In this document: in pieces, positions 19,402 through 28,185 of the stretch | Layout of the letters: each line of letters opens with the position of its first letter | Numbering within the stretch: the first letter of the stretch is position 1 | Notes under the pieces: generated by a model | Database searches by the model: none | What the model saw: only the letters and a program-made list of their open reading frames with translations | Told to the model about the DNA's origin: nothing | Program-made: the position numbers and the translations under genes | NCBI GenBank assembly: GCA_005116835.1 | Contig: SWDM01000021.1 | Span: 1 to 64,000 of the forward strand | Length of the DNA stretch: 64,000 nucleotides | From: Nitrospira sp. | GTDB taxonomy: Bacteria > Nitrospirota > Nitrospiria > Nitrospirales > Nitrospiraceae | Direction: 5' to 3'

Positions 19402-20250
19402 TTAGTTCAGCAGTGTCTCGATAATTCCATCGAGCTCAGGAGACGAAAAGTAGTGAATAACTATTTTACCGCCACGTTTTCCTTTTTGTATGACGACTTT
19501 TGTGCCTAAACGTTTCTGCAATCGCTCCTCAACATCAGACCAAGGCGTTCTCCGCAGTTCCTTTGTCCCACGCTTCTTTGCAAGCGATGATGATTCTATG
19601 AGCTTTTCTGTCTCTCTCACTGACATTGCTTGTGAGGTCACCAGCTTGGCGACTCTCAACTGTTCATTCTGATCATGAAGACCGAGAATGACTTTGGCAT
19701 GTCCCATGGATATTTCATTCGTTTCAAGTAGCTGCTGAATCTCCAAGGGAAGGTTAATCAGTCGTACGATATTGGCGATCGATGATCGATCGCAATCGAC
19801 TCGTTGCGCAATTATGTCCTGAGTGAGTCCAAATTCGTTCATCATCCGATGGTAGGCCCTGGCCATTTCCATGGGATTGAGATCTTCACGTTGAAGGTTT
19901 TCTATCAGAGCGAGAACGATCGATTCCTCGTCTCCACAATTGCGAATGACGGCTTGAATTGTTTCCAAACCTGCTTCTTTTGCTGCGCGCCAACGTCGTT
20001 CACCGGAAATGAGCTCGTAGATTCCATCACCCTTACGGCGAACCAGTATTGGTTGCAGCAATCCATTGTGTTTCAATGAAGCCGCGAGTTCCGCAAGCTC
20101 ATGAGGGGAAAATATTTGTCGTGGCTGATATCGATTCGGTACGATCGCATCGACCGGCAGATGTTGAACTTCAGGCAGTTCAGGCATCGATACAGGTTTA
20201 ATCGAAGGCAACAACGCGTCAAGCCCTCTACCGAGCGCTTTTTTCTCCAT
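19402..20250 (-). CDS. parB: Chromosome-partitioning protein ParB
   Basis: 282 residues: N-terminal ParA-stimulating tail (KKALGRGLDALLPS), the CTPase/ParB-N domain with GERRWRAAKEAGL, HTH DNA-binding region (LTQDIIAQRVDCDRSSIANIVRLINLP) and the dimerising C-terminus. It loads on parS and spreads as a CTP clamp. Start overlaps the end of parA by 23 bases. Two perfect parS palindromes lie within 1.5 kb. Confidence 0.96.
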   Translation of the reverse strand: MEKKALGRGLDALLPSIKPVSMPELPEVQHLPVDAIVPNRYQPRQIFSPHELAELAASLKHNGLLQPILVRRKGDGIYELISGERRWRAAKEAGLETIQAVIRNCGDEESIVLALIENLQREDLNPMEMARAYHRMMNEFGLTQDIIAQRVDCDRSSIANIVRLINLPLEIQQLLETNEISMGHAKVILGLHDQNEQLRVAKLVTSQAMSVRETEKLIESSSLAKKRGTKELRRTPWSDVEERLQKRLGTKVVIQKGKRGGKIVIHYFSSPELDGIIETLLN

Positions 20251-21004
20251 GACTCATAAACTCCTTGGCTAGAGACAAATAGGCTTGAGAGCCTGCAGAT
20301 GCGACGTTATATAACATGGCGGGACGCCCATAGCTTGGAGCTTCTGCCAGTGCCACATTTCGAGGAATCACCGTGCTATAAACGACATCTTTGAAATAGC
20401 CGCGAACCTGTTCAGCGACTTGACGCGCCAACGTATTCCGCGCATCGAACATTGTCAAGACGATCCCTCCTAAAGTAAGCTCAGGGTTAAACGATTGACG
20501 AACTCGGTCGATATTCCCAACCAAGCGGCTTAACCCCTCCATTGCATAATATTCACATTGAACCGGGACTAAAACACTACCCGCTGCAACAAGCGCATTG
20601 ACTGTCAAGATTCCCAATGTAGGTGGACAATCGAGGAAGATCACATCGAATGACGCGTCGACATCTCGCAAGAAATGTCGAAGAAGTTTTTCACGCTCTT
20701 CAACATTTACGAGTTCTATTTCTGCGCCGGACAGATCGGCATTTGCAGGCAACAGAGACAAGCCATTTACTTCCGTGACTTGTACCGCATCATTGAATTT
20801 CACATAGTTAACCAAGCAGTTGTACACGGTAGTCTGTAAGGATCTGGGATCAATTCCTAGCCCACTCGTGGCATTTCCCTGTGGGTCCATATCTACAAGC
20901 AAGACACGATTGCCAAGGAGCGCGACTCCAGCGGCAAGATTTACTGCCGTGGTAGTCTTTCCCACCCCACCCTTCTGATTTGCGACTGCCACAATTTTTG
21001 CCAT
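20228..21004 (-). CDS. parA: Chromosome-partitioning ATPase ParA (Soj)
   Basis: About 258 residues. Deviant Walker A KGGVGKTTTAVNLAA near the N-terminus, Walker A' LLVDMDPQGNATSGLG and LDCPPTLG. Forms the ATP-dependent gradient that moves ParB-parS. I chose ATG 21004 because the family starts directly with KIVAVANQKGG; an ATG at 21043 would add 13 residues encoded next to the parS site. Confidence 0.95.
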   Translation of the reverse strand: MAKIVAVANQKGGVGKTTTAVNLAAGVALLGNRVLLVDMDPQGNATSGLGIDPRSLQTTVYNCLVNYVKFNDAVQVTEVNGLSLLPANADLSGAEIELVNVEEREKLLRHFLRDVDASFDVIFLDCPPTLGILTVNALVAAGSVLVPVQCEYYAMEGLSRLVGNIDRVRQSFNPELTLGGIVLTMFDARNTLARQVAEQVRGYFKDVVYSTVIPRNVALAEAPSYGRPAMLYNVASAGSQAYLSLAKEFMSHGEKSAR

Positions 21005-21045
21005 ATCGAAGGCTAATCCATTCACTCCTACACATACATCCATAT

Positions 21046-21061
21046 TGTTCCACGTGGAACA
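21046..21061. promoter_or_regulatory. parS centromere site
   Basis: TGTTCCACGTGGAACA is a perfect 16-bp palindrome one substitution per arm from the Bacillus consensus TGTTTCACGTGAAACA. It lies directly upstream of parA and is the expected ParB loading site. Confidence 0.93.
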
Positions 21062-21076
21062 TTATGGATGATCAGC

Positions 21077-21709
21077 TCAGGGATTATTTTTTTGAATTAC
21101 CGAAACCACTCTTTCGCCATATCCGTAAGGAAGGGTATGGATTGATTCACTCACAAGGCGAAAATTTACTCCGATTTCTTGTGTATTGAGAGGCTCTGTT
21201 CGATATAAGACAACTTTTCCGTTTGAAGCTAGCAGTTCATGAAGATGTTTATTTATGTCCAAAAACTTCAAAGCCCTGACAACTGCTGTATCGATAGCAT
21301 GGTTGAGCGGCTGTTTGACATATTGTTCAATGGTTCCATTGAAGGTAGACACATTCTGAAGTTTTAACAGCCCAATCACCGAATGAAGGAATGAACATTT
21401 TTTACGGACTGGTTCTACAAGCACTAACTGTATGTCAGGCCTCACAATTTTAAGAGGAATGCCAGGGAATCCTCCCCCAGTTCCCACATCGAGCACCACA
21501 CCATCTTGCGGAAATCTTGTCGCGATGAGCGCAAGAAGTGAATCGATGAAATGTTTCACAATGATCTCTTGTGGCTTGATGATCGCTGTGAGATTGATCG
21601 TCTTATTCCACTCAAGGAGATGATGAAGATAACGGATGAACTGCTGTGCCTGGGTTTCTCCAACGGTCAGTCCTAGCGCACTTGCAGAACTAATCATAAC
21701 CTCACGCAT
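21077..21709 (-). CDS. rsmG: 16S rRNA (guanine-527-N7) methyltransferase
   Basis: About 210 residues. Rossmann methyltransferase with the SAM-binding VLDVGTGGGFPGIPL motif and the family start HHLLEWNKTINLTAI. Methylates G527 of 16S rRNA. The frame stays open through the second parS, giving a possible TTG-started N-terminus MFHVEH written by the palindrome itself; ATG 21709 or ATG 21697 fit the family better. In the mnmG-rsmG-parA order found near many origins. Confidence 0.92.
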   Translation of the reverse strand: MREVMISSASALGLTVGETQAQQFIRYLHHLLEWNKTINLTAIIKPQEIIVKHFIDSLLALIATRFPQDGVVLDVGTGGGFPGIPLKIVRPDIQLVLVEPVRKKCSFLHSVIGLLKLQNVSTFNGTIEQYVKQPLNHAIDTAVVRALKFLDINKHLHELLASNGKVVLYRTEPLNTQEIGVNFRLVSESIHTLPYGYGERVVSVIQKNNP

Positions 21710-21719
21710 TTCCTGTTCG

Positions 21720-21735
21720 TGTTCCACGTGGAACA
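21720..21735. promoter_or_regulatory. parS centromere site (second)
   Basis: An identical TGTTCCACGTGGAACA palindrome 674 bases from the first, just upstream of rsmG. Two sites in the parAB-rsmG interval strongly suggest the partition centromere of this chromosome. Confidence 0.93.
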
Positions 21736-21840
21736 AATACGCGAATCAATAGATGAGGTCAAGCCATTCCTGCAGAGATCATGGGAAAAGCAATGCAATG
21801 ATGATTTTCAGCAATAGGACAGTCAACGAATGGTAGATAT

Positions 21841-23739
21841 TTATGAAGATGCGTGCAACAGGCTACTTCTATTGGATTCGCCCCTGTATCTTTCCAGCGC
21901 GACAAGGAGAAGCGAAATGGCCGCTGGAGTGACTCCTGAAATTCTTGATGCTTGGCCAATAGATGCAGGACGGACTTTTTTCAGTTTTTCTCTCACCTCT
22001 CGCGAAAAACCGGTGGTCGCATCGTAATTGAATGCAATAGGAATAGGTTTTGTTTCAAGACTTTTAAACCGATTTATCTGTTGAAGTTGCCGTTTTATGT
22101 AACCGGAATACTTGACTTGAAGCTCTATTTCATTAGCCGTTTCAATGTCTTGTACGAAATCAACTTCAAGCGCTTCGAGCAGAGGTTGATACTGTGCATC
22201 CTGGCGTCGTAAGAGTTGAGCTGCTGTACAGGGTCCAGATATTTCATCAATATGAGCCTTGGCCAGGCGTTCACGAACTGCTTCTGTGAGTTTTGGCCGA
22301 ATCTGTTCAAGGCGTAGGAGTTCAGACTCAATGGCTCTCTGTTTTATCTGAAACTTTGCATAGACTTCGTCACCAACTAATCCAATCTGCCGGCCAATCT
22401 CAGTTAATCGGAGATCGGCATTTCCATGACGAAGGAACAGACGGTATTCTGCCCGTGAAGTGAACATGCGGTAGGGTTCAAGCGCGTCTTTTGTTATGAG
22501 ATCGTCAATTAATACACCTACATAGGCCTGTGAACGGTCGAGTATCAATGGTGGTTCGTCTCGAAGCCTGAGGGCAGCATTGATGCCTGCCATGAGACCC
22601 TGTGCGGCTGCTTCCTCATAGCCGGATGTTCCGTTGATCTGTCCCGCATGGTAGAGACCGCTGACCAATTTTGTCTCAAGGGTTTGGTGCAGTTGCCGTG
22701 GGGGAAAATAATCGTATTCGATTGCGTACCCTGGCTTGAGCATGATGGCTCGCTCCAACCCTGGGATAGTTTTCAGAATTCCTGCCTGGACATCGACTGG
22801 CAGGCTCGTGGAGATCCCATTCGGATAGAACTCTCGGCTATCTAACCCTTCAGGCTCGATAAAGATCTGATGGCGTTCTTTGTCGGCGAAGCGCACGACT
22901 TTATCTTCGATCGACGGGCAATACCGTGGTCCAACCGACTCAATGATGCCGCTGTAGAGCGGTGATCGGTCGAGGTTCTGCTGGATCAACTCGTGTGTTG
23001 CGCGAGTGGTATGGGTCAGATGACAGGGGAGCTGACGGTTCTCTATCCGGTCGGTGCGATACGAAAACGGCGGCGGAGGATCGTCGCCGGGCTGAGGCGC
23101 CATCACGGAAAAGTCGATAGTCGCTCCATCCAAGCGAGGCGGTGTCCCGGTCTTGAGCCGGCCTACCTCGAACCCCAGATCGCGCATACAATCGGAGAGG
23201 TGCTCGGCGGATGACTCTCCCGCCCGTCCCGCAGGAAAATGACTCAAGCCGACATGGATAAGACCCTTAAGAAATGTTCCCGATGTCAGAATAACGGCCT
23301 TCGCATGTATGCAATCGCCGCGGTCTGTCACCACGCCGGTAACCGCGCCTGCGCGCGTCAGTAATCGATCGACCGTTCCTTCGCCGATCGTGAGTCCCGG
23401 CTGGGAGTCCAACGTGCGTTTCATGGCGTTCCGGTATAGTTTCTTGTCGCATTGGACGCGGAGGGCCCGCACTGCCGGGCCTTTACTCGTGTTGATGAAG
23501 CGGAATTGGATGCCGGCCTGATCGGTATTCCGCGCCATCTCCCCGCCCAGCGCATCGATTTCCTTTACGAGATGTCCTTTCGCGATTCCTCCGATTGCCG
23601 GATTGCATGACATCTGCGCGATGCGGTCGCGATCCATCGTGAGCAGCAAGGTTTGCGCACCCATGCGCGCCGCAGCCAAGGCGGCCTCGCAGCCTGCATG
23701 ACCTCCACCCACTACAATAACGTCCACCGTCTCTCCCAC
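21841..23739 (-). CDS. mnmG: tRNA uridine-5-carboxymethylaminomethyl synthase MnmG
   Basis: 632 residues, normal length. FAD-binding [17 protein letters not shown] at the N-terminus, [23 protein letters not shown] and the [14 protein letters not shown] block are family signatures. With MnmE it forms cmnm5U34 in tRNA. GTG start preceded by AGGAAAGG, 12 bases after the mnmE stop, so the two are translationally close. Confidence 0.97.
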   Translation of the reverse strand: MGETVDVIVVGGGHAGCEAALAAARMGAQTLLLTMDRDRIAQMSCNPAIGGIAKGHLVKEIDALGGEMARNTDQAGIQFRFINTSKGPAVRALRVQCDKKLYRNAMKRTLDSQPGLTIGEGTVDRLLTRAGAVTGVVTDRGDCIHAKAVILTSGTFLKGLIHVGLSHFPAGRAGESSAEHLSDCMRDLGFEVGRLKTGTPPRLDGATIDFSVMAPQPGDDPPPPFSYRTDRIENRQLPCHLTHTTRATHELIQQNLDRSPLYSGIIESVGPRYCPSIEDKVVRFADKERHQIFIEPEGLDSREFYPNGISTSLPVDVQAGILKTIPGLERAIMLKPGYAIEYDYFPPRQLHQTLETKLVSGLYHAGQINGTSGYEEAAAQGLMAGINAALRLRDEPPLILDRSQAYVGVLIDDLITKDALEPYRMFTSRAEYRLFLRHGNADLRLTEIGRQIGLVGDEVYAKFQIKQRAIESELLRLEQIRPKLTEAVRERLAKAHIDEISGPCTAAQLLRRQDAQYQPLLEALEVDFVQDIETANEIELQVKYSGYIKRQLQQINRFKSLETKPIPIAFNYDATTGFSREVREKLKKVRPASIGQASRISGVTPAAISLLLVALERYRGESNRSSLLHASS

Positions 23740-23751
23740 GTTCGACCTTTC

Positions 23752-25179
23752 CTACTTGCCGATACAGAACTCCGAAAAGATTCGGCCAAGAATTTCATCT
23801 GTCGTAATCGCGCCGGTAATTTCTCCGAGCGCGTCAGCTGCGGCGCGCACATCCATGGAGATAAGTTCTCCGGCCATCCTGCCCCGGGCAGACTCAAGAG
23901 CCTGGCCTAAGGATTCACCGGCTCGACGGAGCGCATCCCGATGTCGCACATTGGTTACCGTGACGCCTTCCGCTGCCTCAAAGCCTCCGGAAACCAGTTG
24001 AGCGCGAAGAGCCGACTTTACCTGTTCAACTCCCACACCTGTTCTGGCGGAAATGACGTACACCGGACGGTCTTCAAGCAATGCATCTGTGCCCACAGTG
24101 ACAGCCAGATCCGCTTTATTTACCACCACTATATGCTTATGATCTCGTGCAATATTCAAGAGCGCCAGATCATCGTCGGTCAGAGGGACAGAGCCATCCA
24201 GCAACACCAGCAGGAGGTCCGCCTCGTTCAGTGCCGCATGAGTCCGTTTGATCCCCTCTAGCTCAACAAGATCGTCCGTTTCACGAACCCCTGCCGTATC
24301 TACCAACCGAATCATTACACCGTCCAGATCGATAGATTCTTCGATAACATCTCTCGTCGTTCCTGGAATGGCCGTTACAATCGCCCGTTCCTCCCTCAGG
24401 AGTCGGTTCATCAGGCTCGACTTACCGACGTTCGGACGACCAAGAATGACGACCCGAGCGCCCTCGCGCAAGATGCGACCCTCCTGGGCCGTGGCTTCCA
24501 GTTTTTGAACCACCGTCAAGGCTTCCCCCACGATGCGCACCAGTTCATCGCGTTGAAGAAAGGAAATATCCTCGTCCACGAAATCGATTCCCGCCTCCAC
24601 ATGGGCCAATACCGTCAAGAGAGTGGTTCGAGCCTGCTCCACCTCGCGGGCAAGATCCCCCCGTAACTGGCGTTGCGCGACCATCAATCCCGCTGACGAT
24701 GTGGCCCTGATGGTGTCGAGCACCGCTTCTGCCTGGGAGAGATCCAAGCGCCCATTGAGAAAGGCCCGCTTCGTAAATTCTCCCGGTTCCGCCATCCTTG
24801 CGCCGGATTCGATACAGACCTTGCATAACATCCAGAGCACCAAGGCGCCGCCATGTGACTGGATCTCCACGACGTCCTCTGCGGTGAACGATCGCGGGGA
24901 TTTCATATAGACAACGAGCGCTTCATCGAGTAGGCCGGAGACAGGAAAACATCGATGAAGGGTTTCCGTTTCTTCCCGCTTGCCGGTTAGGGGAATGACC
25001 AGATCGGCAAGGTGCAGCGTATGAGAGGGAATCGATGAGAGGGGAGCGCGCGACCGAAGCTGGACGACTCTTGAAGCGACTGCGAGCGCCTGAGGACCGC
25101 TCAGGCGTACGATTCCGATGCCGCCTTCGCCCACTGGGGTGGCAATAGCGCAGATCGTGTCACCAAGTCCTCCATGCAT
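23752..25179 (-). CDS. mnmE: tRNA modification GTPase MnmE
   Basis: About 475 residues. N-terminal folate-binding domain (DTICAIATPVGEGGIGIVRLSG), G domain with GRPNVGKSS, TTRD, DTAG and NKAD, and the C-terminal FCIGK whose Cys is essential. I chose ATG 25179, where similarity to the family begins; a longer frame upstream would add 42 residues of non-family sequence. Between yidC and mnmG as in many bacteria. Confidence 0.95.
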   Translation of the reverse strand: MHGGLGDTICAIATPVGEGGIGIVRLSGPQALAVASRVVQLRSRAPLSSIPSHTLHLADLVIPLTGKREETETLHRCFPVSGLLDEALVVYMKSPRSFTAEDVVEIQSHGGALVLWMLCKVCIESGARMAEPGEFTKRAFLNGRLDLSQAEAVLDTIRATSSAGLMVAQRQLRGDLAREVEQARTTLLTVLAHVEAGIDFVDEDISFLQRDELVRIVGEALTVVQKLEATAQEGRILREGARVVILGRPNVGKSSLMNRLLREERAIVTAIPGTTRDVIEESIDLDGVMIRLVDTAGVRETDDLVELEGIKRTHAALNEADLLLVLLDGSVPLTDDDLALLNIARDHKHIVVVNKADLAVTVGTDALLEDRPVYVISARTGVGVEQVKSALRAQLVSGGFEAAEGVTVTNVRHRDALRRAGESLGQALESARGRMAGELISMDVRAAADALGEITGAITTDEILGRIFSEFCIGK

Positions 25180-25329
25180 GACGTTTCTTTCATGAGCAGG
25201 ATGCTGAAAAAGTCCGCCAAGGCCATGAGCCCTGGCGCGTGACGTGGACAGATTGAATCCTACCTCGTCTCGCTTTTCACGCCTATCTCGCGCCTCTCGC
25301 GCCACAGCCTGCGGCTGTGGCGGAGGCGT
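25180..25329. other. yidC-mnmE gap with a hairpin
   Basis: CCACAGCC/GGCTGTGG (25302-25320) forms an 8-bp stem with a three-base loop on the minus strand downstream of yidC, without a T tract. It is preceded by TCTCGCGCC-like short repeats in near-heptad register. Possibly an mRNA processing or pausing site. Confidence 0.5.
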
Positions 25330-27030
25330 CTATGCGTTCGGGCTGCTGCTCTGTTGGGCCCCTGCCGCAATGAGCGCCTTATCGTGCAAGAAGAATCGAT
25401 CCGTGAGCACCTGTTGGGAGATGGTCAAGATATTATTTGTCACCCAATACAACACAAGACCAGCAGGAAAATTCACGAAGAGAAATGTCATGGCCACGGG
25501 GAGCACCAGCATGATCTTCGCCTGCGCCGGATCCATGGTTGTGGGCGTGATCTTCTGTTGGATGAACATCGTCGCTCCCATGATGATCGGCAACACGTAG
25601 AAGGGATCCTGCACCGACAAATCGGTCACCCAGAGCATGAACGGGGCTTGGCGTAAATCGATCGTTGTGTAGAGGACGTTAAACAGGGCTACGAACACCG
25701 GCATCTGCAAGAACATCGGGAGAAAGCCGCCCAGCGGGTTTACCTTCTGCTCGCGATAGAGCTTCATCAACTCCTTATTGAGACGGTCGCGATCACCCTT
25801 GTATTTCTCCTGGACTTCTTTGATCTTCGGTTGAATAAATCGCATCATCTTCATCGACTTGTAGCTTTTGTATTGCAACGGCACAAAGAGGATCTTGATC
25901 GCCATCGTCAGCAGGATGATAGTGATCCCATAGTTGGGAATATAGTCATGGATGAATCGCAGCACATAAAAGATGGGCTTCGCGACCGCTTTTACAACAG
26001 ACCAACTGCCGAAGATGAAGAATCCGAAATCGATCATGTCGTCCAAGCCGGCATTCAACGCTTTGAGCGTGTCGTATTCCTTGGGGCCAGCATACAGTTG
26101 GAGGGCGATAGAGGGGGAGCTTCCCGGCGCTGGCATCCGAACCCCGGTCGACACAATCTGTTCGCCCTCTGTCTTGGCCAGCACGGACGTGCCCTGTTTC
26201 GGCATCAACACGGACAGGAAATATTTATCATGCAAGGCGGCCCACTGAACCGTCCCCTTCCTTTCCAGCTCCTTCTCCGGCGTCTCTTTCTCAATCTTGT
26301 CGTCGACCTGCGAGGCTGACCCGATCACACCGATAAACCCGCTGCCCCATTCCACAATGCCGAAGTTCGTCCCCAAGACGACATCGTAGGGGTCGGTCAC
26401 CCCCTCCAAGGCTAGTGACACATCCACCACATAACTATCGTGATGGAACGTCAGCCGTTTCTCCACACCGACATGGGTCGCTGGGTCGTGGAACTGCATC
26501 GTCACATGGCCGACAGGATGCGAAGCATCCAGGATGGTGAAATCTTTTTCTATGTTATAGAGGCCTTCGCGAACTGCCCTGTCGGTGTCGGGGTTTGTGA
26601 AGGTAATCGAGAGAGGACCTTTGAACTTCCCCAGTTGATACACCAACTGCACCGGCTTCTTTTCCGGAGGCGACGTATGGTATCGCTTCAGCTCCCAACT
26701 GCGAATCACCCCGCCACGATTCGACAGTCCGATTCGAACCAGATCGGTTTCAACCGTCACCGTCTGTTCCAATGTTGCCTGTGGAATCTCCGAAGAGGAG
26801 GCGCCGGGCTTTTGAACTGATTTCGCGGGAGCACTGACACCTGCAGAAACGCTGTCCTTGTCCGAGGCCGAAGAGGAAATCGGGTCGTGCTCTCCGGACG
26901 CAGAGCCAGTGACTGCTGGGTCTTGAGCGGGAGGCGGATCGGGCATCCACCCCATCTGCCTGATGAACAAGTCGAATCCCAGGATGATCGCTAATGAAAG
27001 AACGAGAAAGATGACAACGCGTTTGTCCAT
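25330..27030 (-). CDS. yidC: Membrane protein insertase YidC
   Basis: 566 residues, Gram-negative type: N-terminal membrane anchor (VIFLVLSLAIILGFDLF), large periplasmic beta domain (about 80-340), then five membrane segments with the conserved cytoplasmic hairpin (LQYKSYKSMKMMRFIQPKIKEVQEKYKGDRDRLNKELMKLY is its charged region). It inserts inner-membrane proteins such as F0 subunit c alone or with Sec. ATG start. Confidence 0.96.
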   Translation of the reverse strand: MDKRVVIFLVLSLAIILGFDLFIRQMGWMPDPPPAQDPAVTGSASGEHDPISSSASDKDSVSAGVSAPAKSVQKPGASSSEIPQATLEQTVTVETDLVRIGLSNRGGVIRSWELKRYHTSPPEKKPVQLVYQLGKFKGPLSITFTNPDTDRAVREGLYNIEKDFTILDASHPVGHVTMQFHDPATHVGVEKRLTFHHDSYVVDVSLALEGVTDPYDVVLGTNFGIVEWGSGFIGVIGSASQVDDKIEKETPEKELERKGTVQWAALHDKYFLSVLMPKQGTSVLAKTEGEQIVSTGVRMPAPGSSPSIALQLYAGPKEYDTLKALNAGLDDMIDFGFFIFGSWSVVKAVAKPIFYVLRFIHDYIPNYGITIILLTMAIKILFVPLQYKSYKSMKMMRFIQPKIKEVQEKYKGDRDRLNKELMKLYREQKVNPLGGFLPMFLQMPVFVALFNVLYTTIDLRQAPFMLWVTDLSVQDPFYVLPIIMGATMFIQQKITPTTMDPAQAKIMLVLPVAMTFLFVNFPAGLVLYWVTNNILTISQQVLTDRFFLHDKALIAAGAQQSSSPNA

Positions 27031-27102
27031 AAAAAAACCGCTATGACTATGTATACGATTGCGACACTATTACTACTTCACAAGCTCTATCGCCCGTGAT
27101 GA

Positions 27103-27279
27103 AAGGAGCTCCATACCATCCAGACGGAGGATCATGAGCTTTCACCTGCCCAGCCCCAATCAGCTGGTTGTTGCGCCCGTATATTCCGAGCATGTTGGCT
27201 CAGAATGGAACGCGGTCCAAAGGAAAGCGCAAGTCCCATAGCGTAACCGACAAGCAGAGTGAGGCGCCACCGGCGGAGG
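27103..27279 (-). pseudogene. yidD: Probable yidD remnant
   Basis: The rnpA-yidC gap is where yidD normally sits. Reading the minus strand in shifting frames gives fragments in YidD order: LTLLVGYAMGLALSFGPR, then EPTCSEYT (family CRFxPTCSEYT), then LGLGR, then a PPSGWYGAP-like version of HPxxPGGYDPVP. At least two frame changes, an in-frame stop and a shortened middle separate them. I infer a decayed gene; the fragments are short, so chance cannot be fully excluded, and a sequencing problem is another possibility. Confidence 0.5.
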
Positions 27280-27642
27280 CTAGTTCTCACTGGCACGAAG
27301 AAGCCGTTGGCGATGAAGCGCCGACAACCAGACCTCTTTCAGCACAGCAAAGGGTTGCGCAATTGCATCCCGCTTGGGGAAGACTACCAGGGCATGCCCC
27401 GGTAGTAATTGTCCGCGCAGTTGCCGTGTAAGTTCTCGAAACAGACGTTTTGCCCTATTTCGGCTGACGGCGATACCAAACCGTTTCCCCACGACAATAC
27501 CGACGCGACTGCTAATCTCGTCAGTCCGGCAAATCACCATGTTAAACAGGGAAGTCGATATACGGCTGCCGTGCTTCTTGGCATGCTCAATGTCACGGCT
27601 CCGTTTCAGAAACAGATCTCTATCATTCCCACTCTGCGACAT
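27280..27642 (-). CDS. rnpA: Ribonuclease P protein component
   Basis: About 120 residues, normal size. The RNR-type basic motif is VGKRFGIAVSRNRAKRLFRELTR, followed by LPGHALVVFPKRDA. It helps the catalytic RNA cleave tRNA leaders. ATG 27642 is preceded by GAGG at short spacing; a GTG-started frame at 27720 would add 26 residues not typical of the family. Downstream of rpmH as usual. Confidence 0.92.
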   Translation of the reverse strand: MSQSGNDRDLFLKRSRDIEHAKKHGSRISTSLFNMVICRTDEISSRVGIVVGKRFGIAVSRNRAKRLFRELTRQLRGQLLPGHALVVFPKRDAIAQPFAVLKEVWLSALHRQRLLRASEN

Positions 27643-27811
27643 CACCCTCAGCATAGGAAACGGCCAGCTTGCGCAGGACTTCCCCTTCGAGCCCAGGTCT
27701 CTGGACTCGGTCGTGACCATATCCTGTCTTCTTGTGTTGGGAGCTACCTTGTCTGGGGCACATAACGGAGGGTAGAGTTCCTTCGTGCAGCCCTAGTCAG
27801 CGTCGCGAGAC

Positions 27812-27949
27812 CTATACGGTCAAGCGGGCGCGCCCCTTTGCGCGACGACGAGCCAACACCTTTCGGCCGTTCTTTGTGCTCATTCGTTTACGGAATCCAT
27901 GCTCGCGTTTTTTCTTAAGGTTTGATGGCTGCTGAGATGTAAAAGACAT
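27812..27949 (-). CDS. rpmH: Ribosomal protein L34
   Basis: A 45-residue basic protein, starting [19 protein letters not shown] and containing [21 protein letters not shown], the standard L34 signature. ATG 27949 has GGAG about eight bases upstream. Too short to be noticed by length filters but unambiguous. First gene of the rpmH-rnpA-yidC-mnmE-mnmG series. Confidence 0.97.
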   Translation of the reverse strand: MSFTSQQPSNLKKKREHGFRKRMSTKNGRKVLARRRAKGRARLTV

Positions 27950-28020
27950 ACGATCACTCCTTACCTAATTCCATTCAAAACGACAGGGCATTATAGGGAC
28001 AGGCCGGCACCCTGTCAAAC

Positions 28021-28130
28021 GAGGTTTTTTTGGTTTGTCACGTTTGTTTGGTTTTTTGGTTGAATGAAACTAACCAGATGAACCAAATCAACCAGATGAA
28101 CCAAGTCAACTAAACAGACCAGGCTAGGCC
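28021..28130. repeat. Dispersed palindromic repeat with 9-nt period
   Basis: The clearest copy: right arm ACCAGATGA ACCAAATCA ACCAGATGA ACCAAGTCA ACTAAACAG ACCAGGCTA in exact nine-base register, opposed by a T/G-rich left arm (TTTGTTTGGTTTTTTGGTTG). It lies between the divergent rpmH and pgi genes, upstream of both. Confidence 0.85.
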
Positions 28131-28185
28131 AGATCTCATGTTTGTGTTTCTCTTCTCCGATATCTAGAATAGGAGGAAGGCTGCT

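Noticed and set aside
20228-28180. oriC/dnaA within the window
   Set aside because: No dnaA or dnaN gene and no cluster of TTATNCACA boxes seen; only the partition genes and parS are present.
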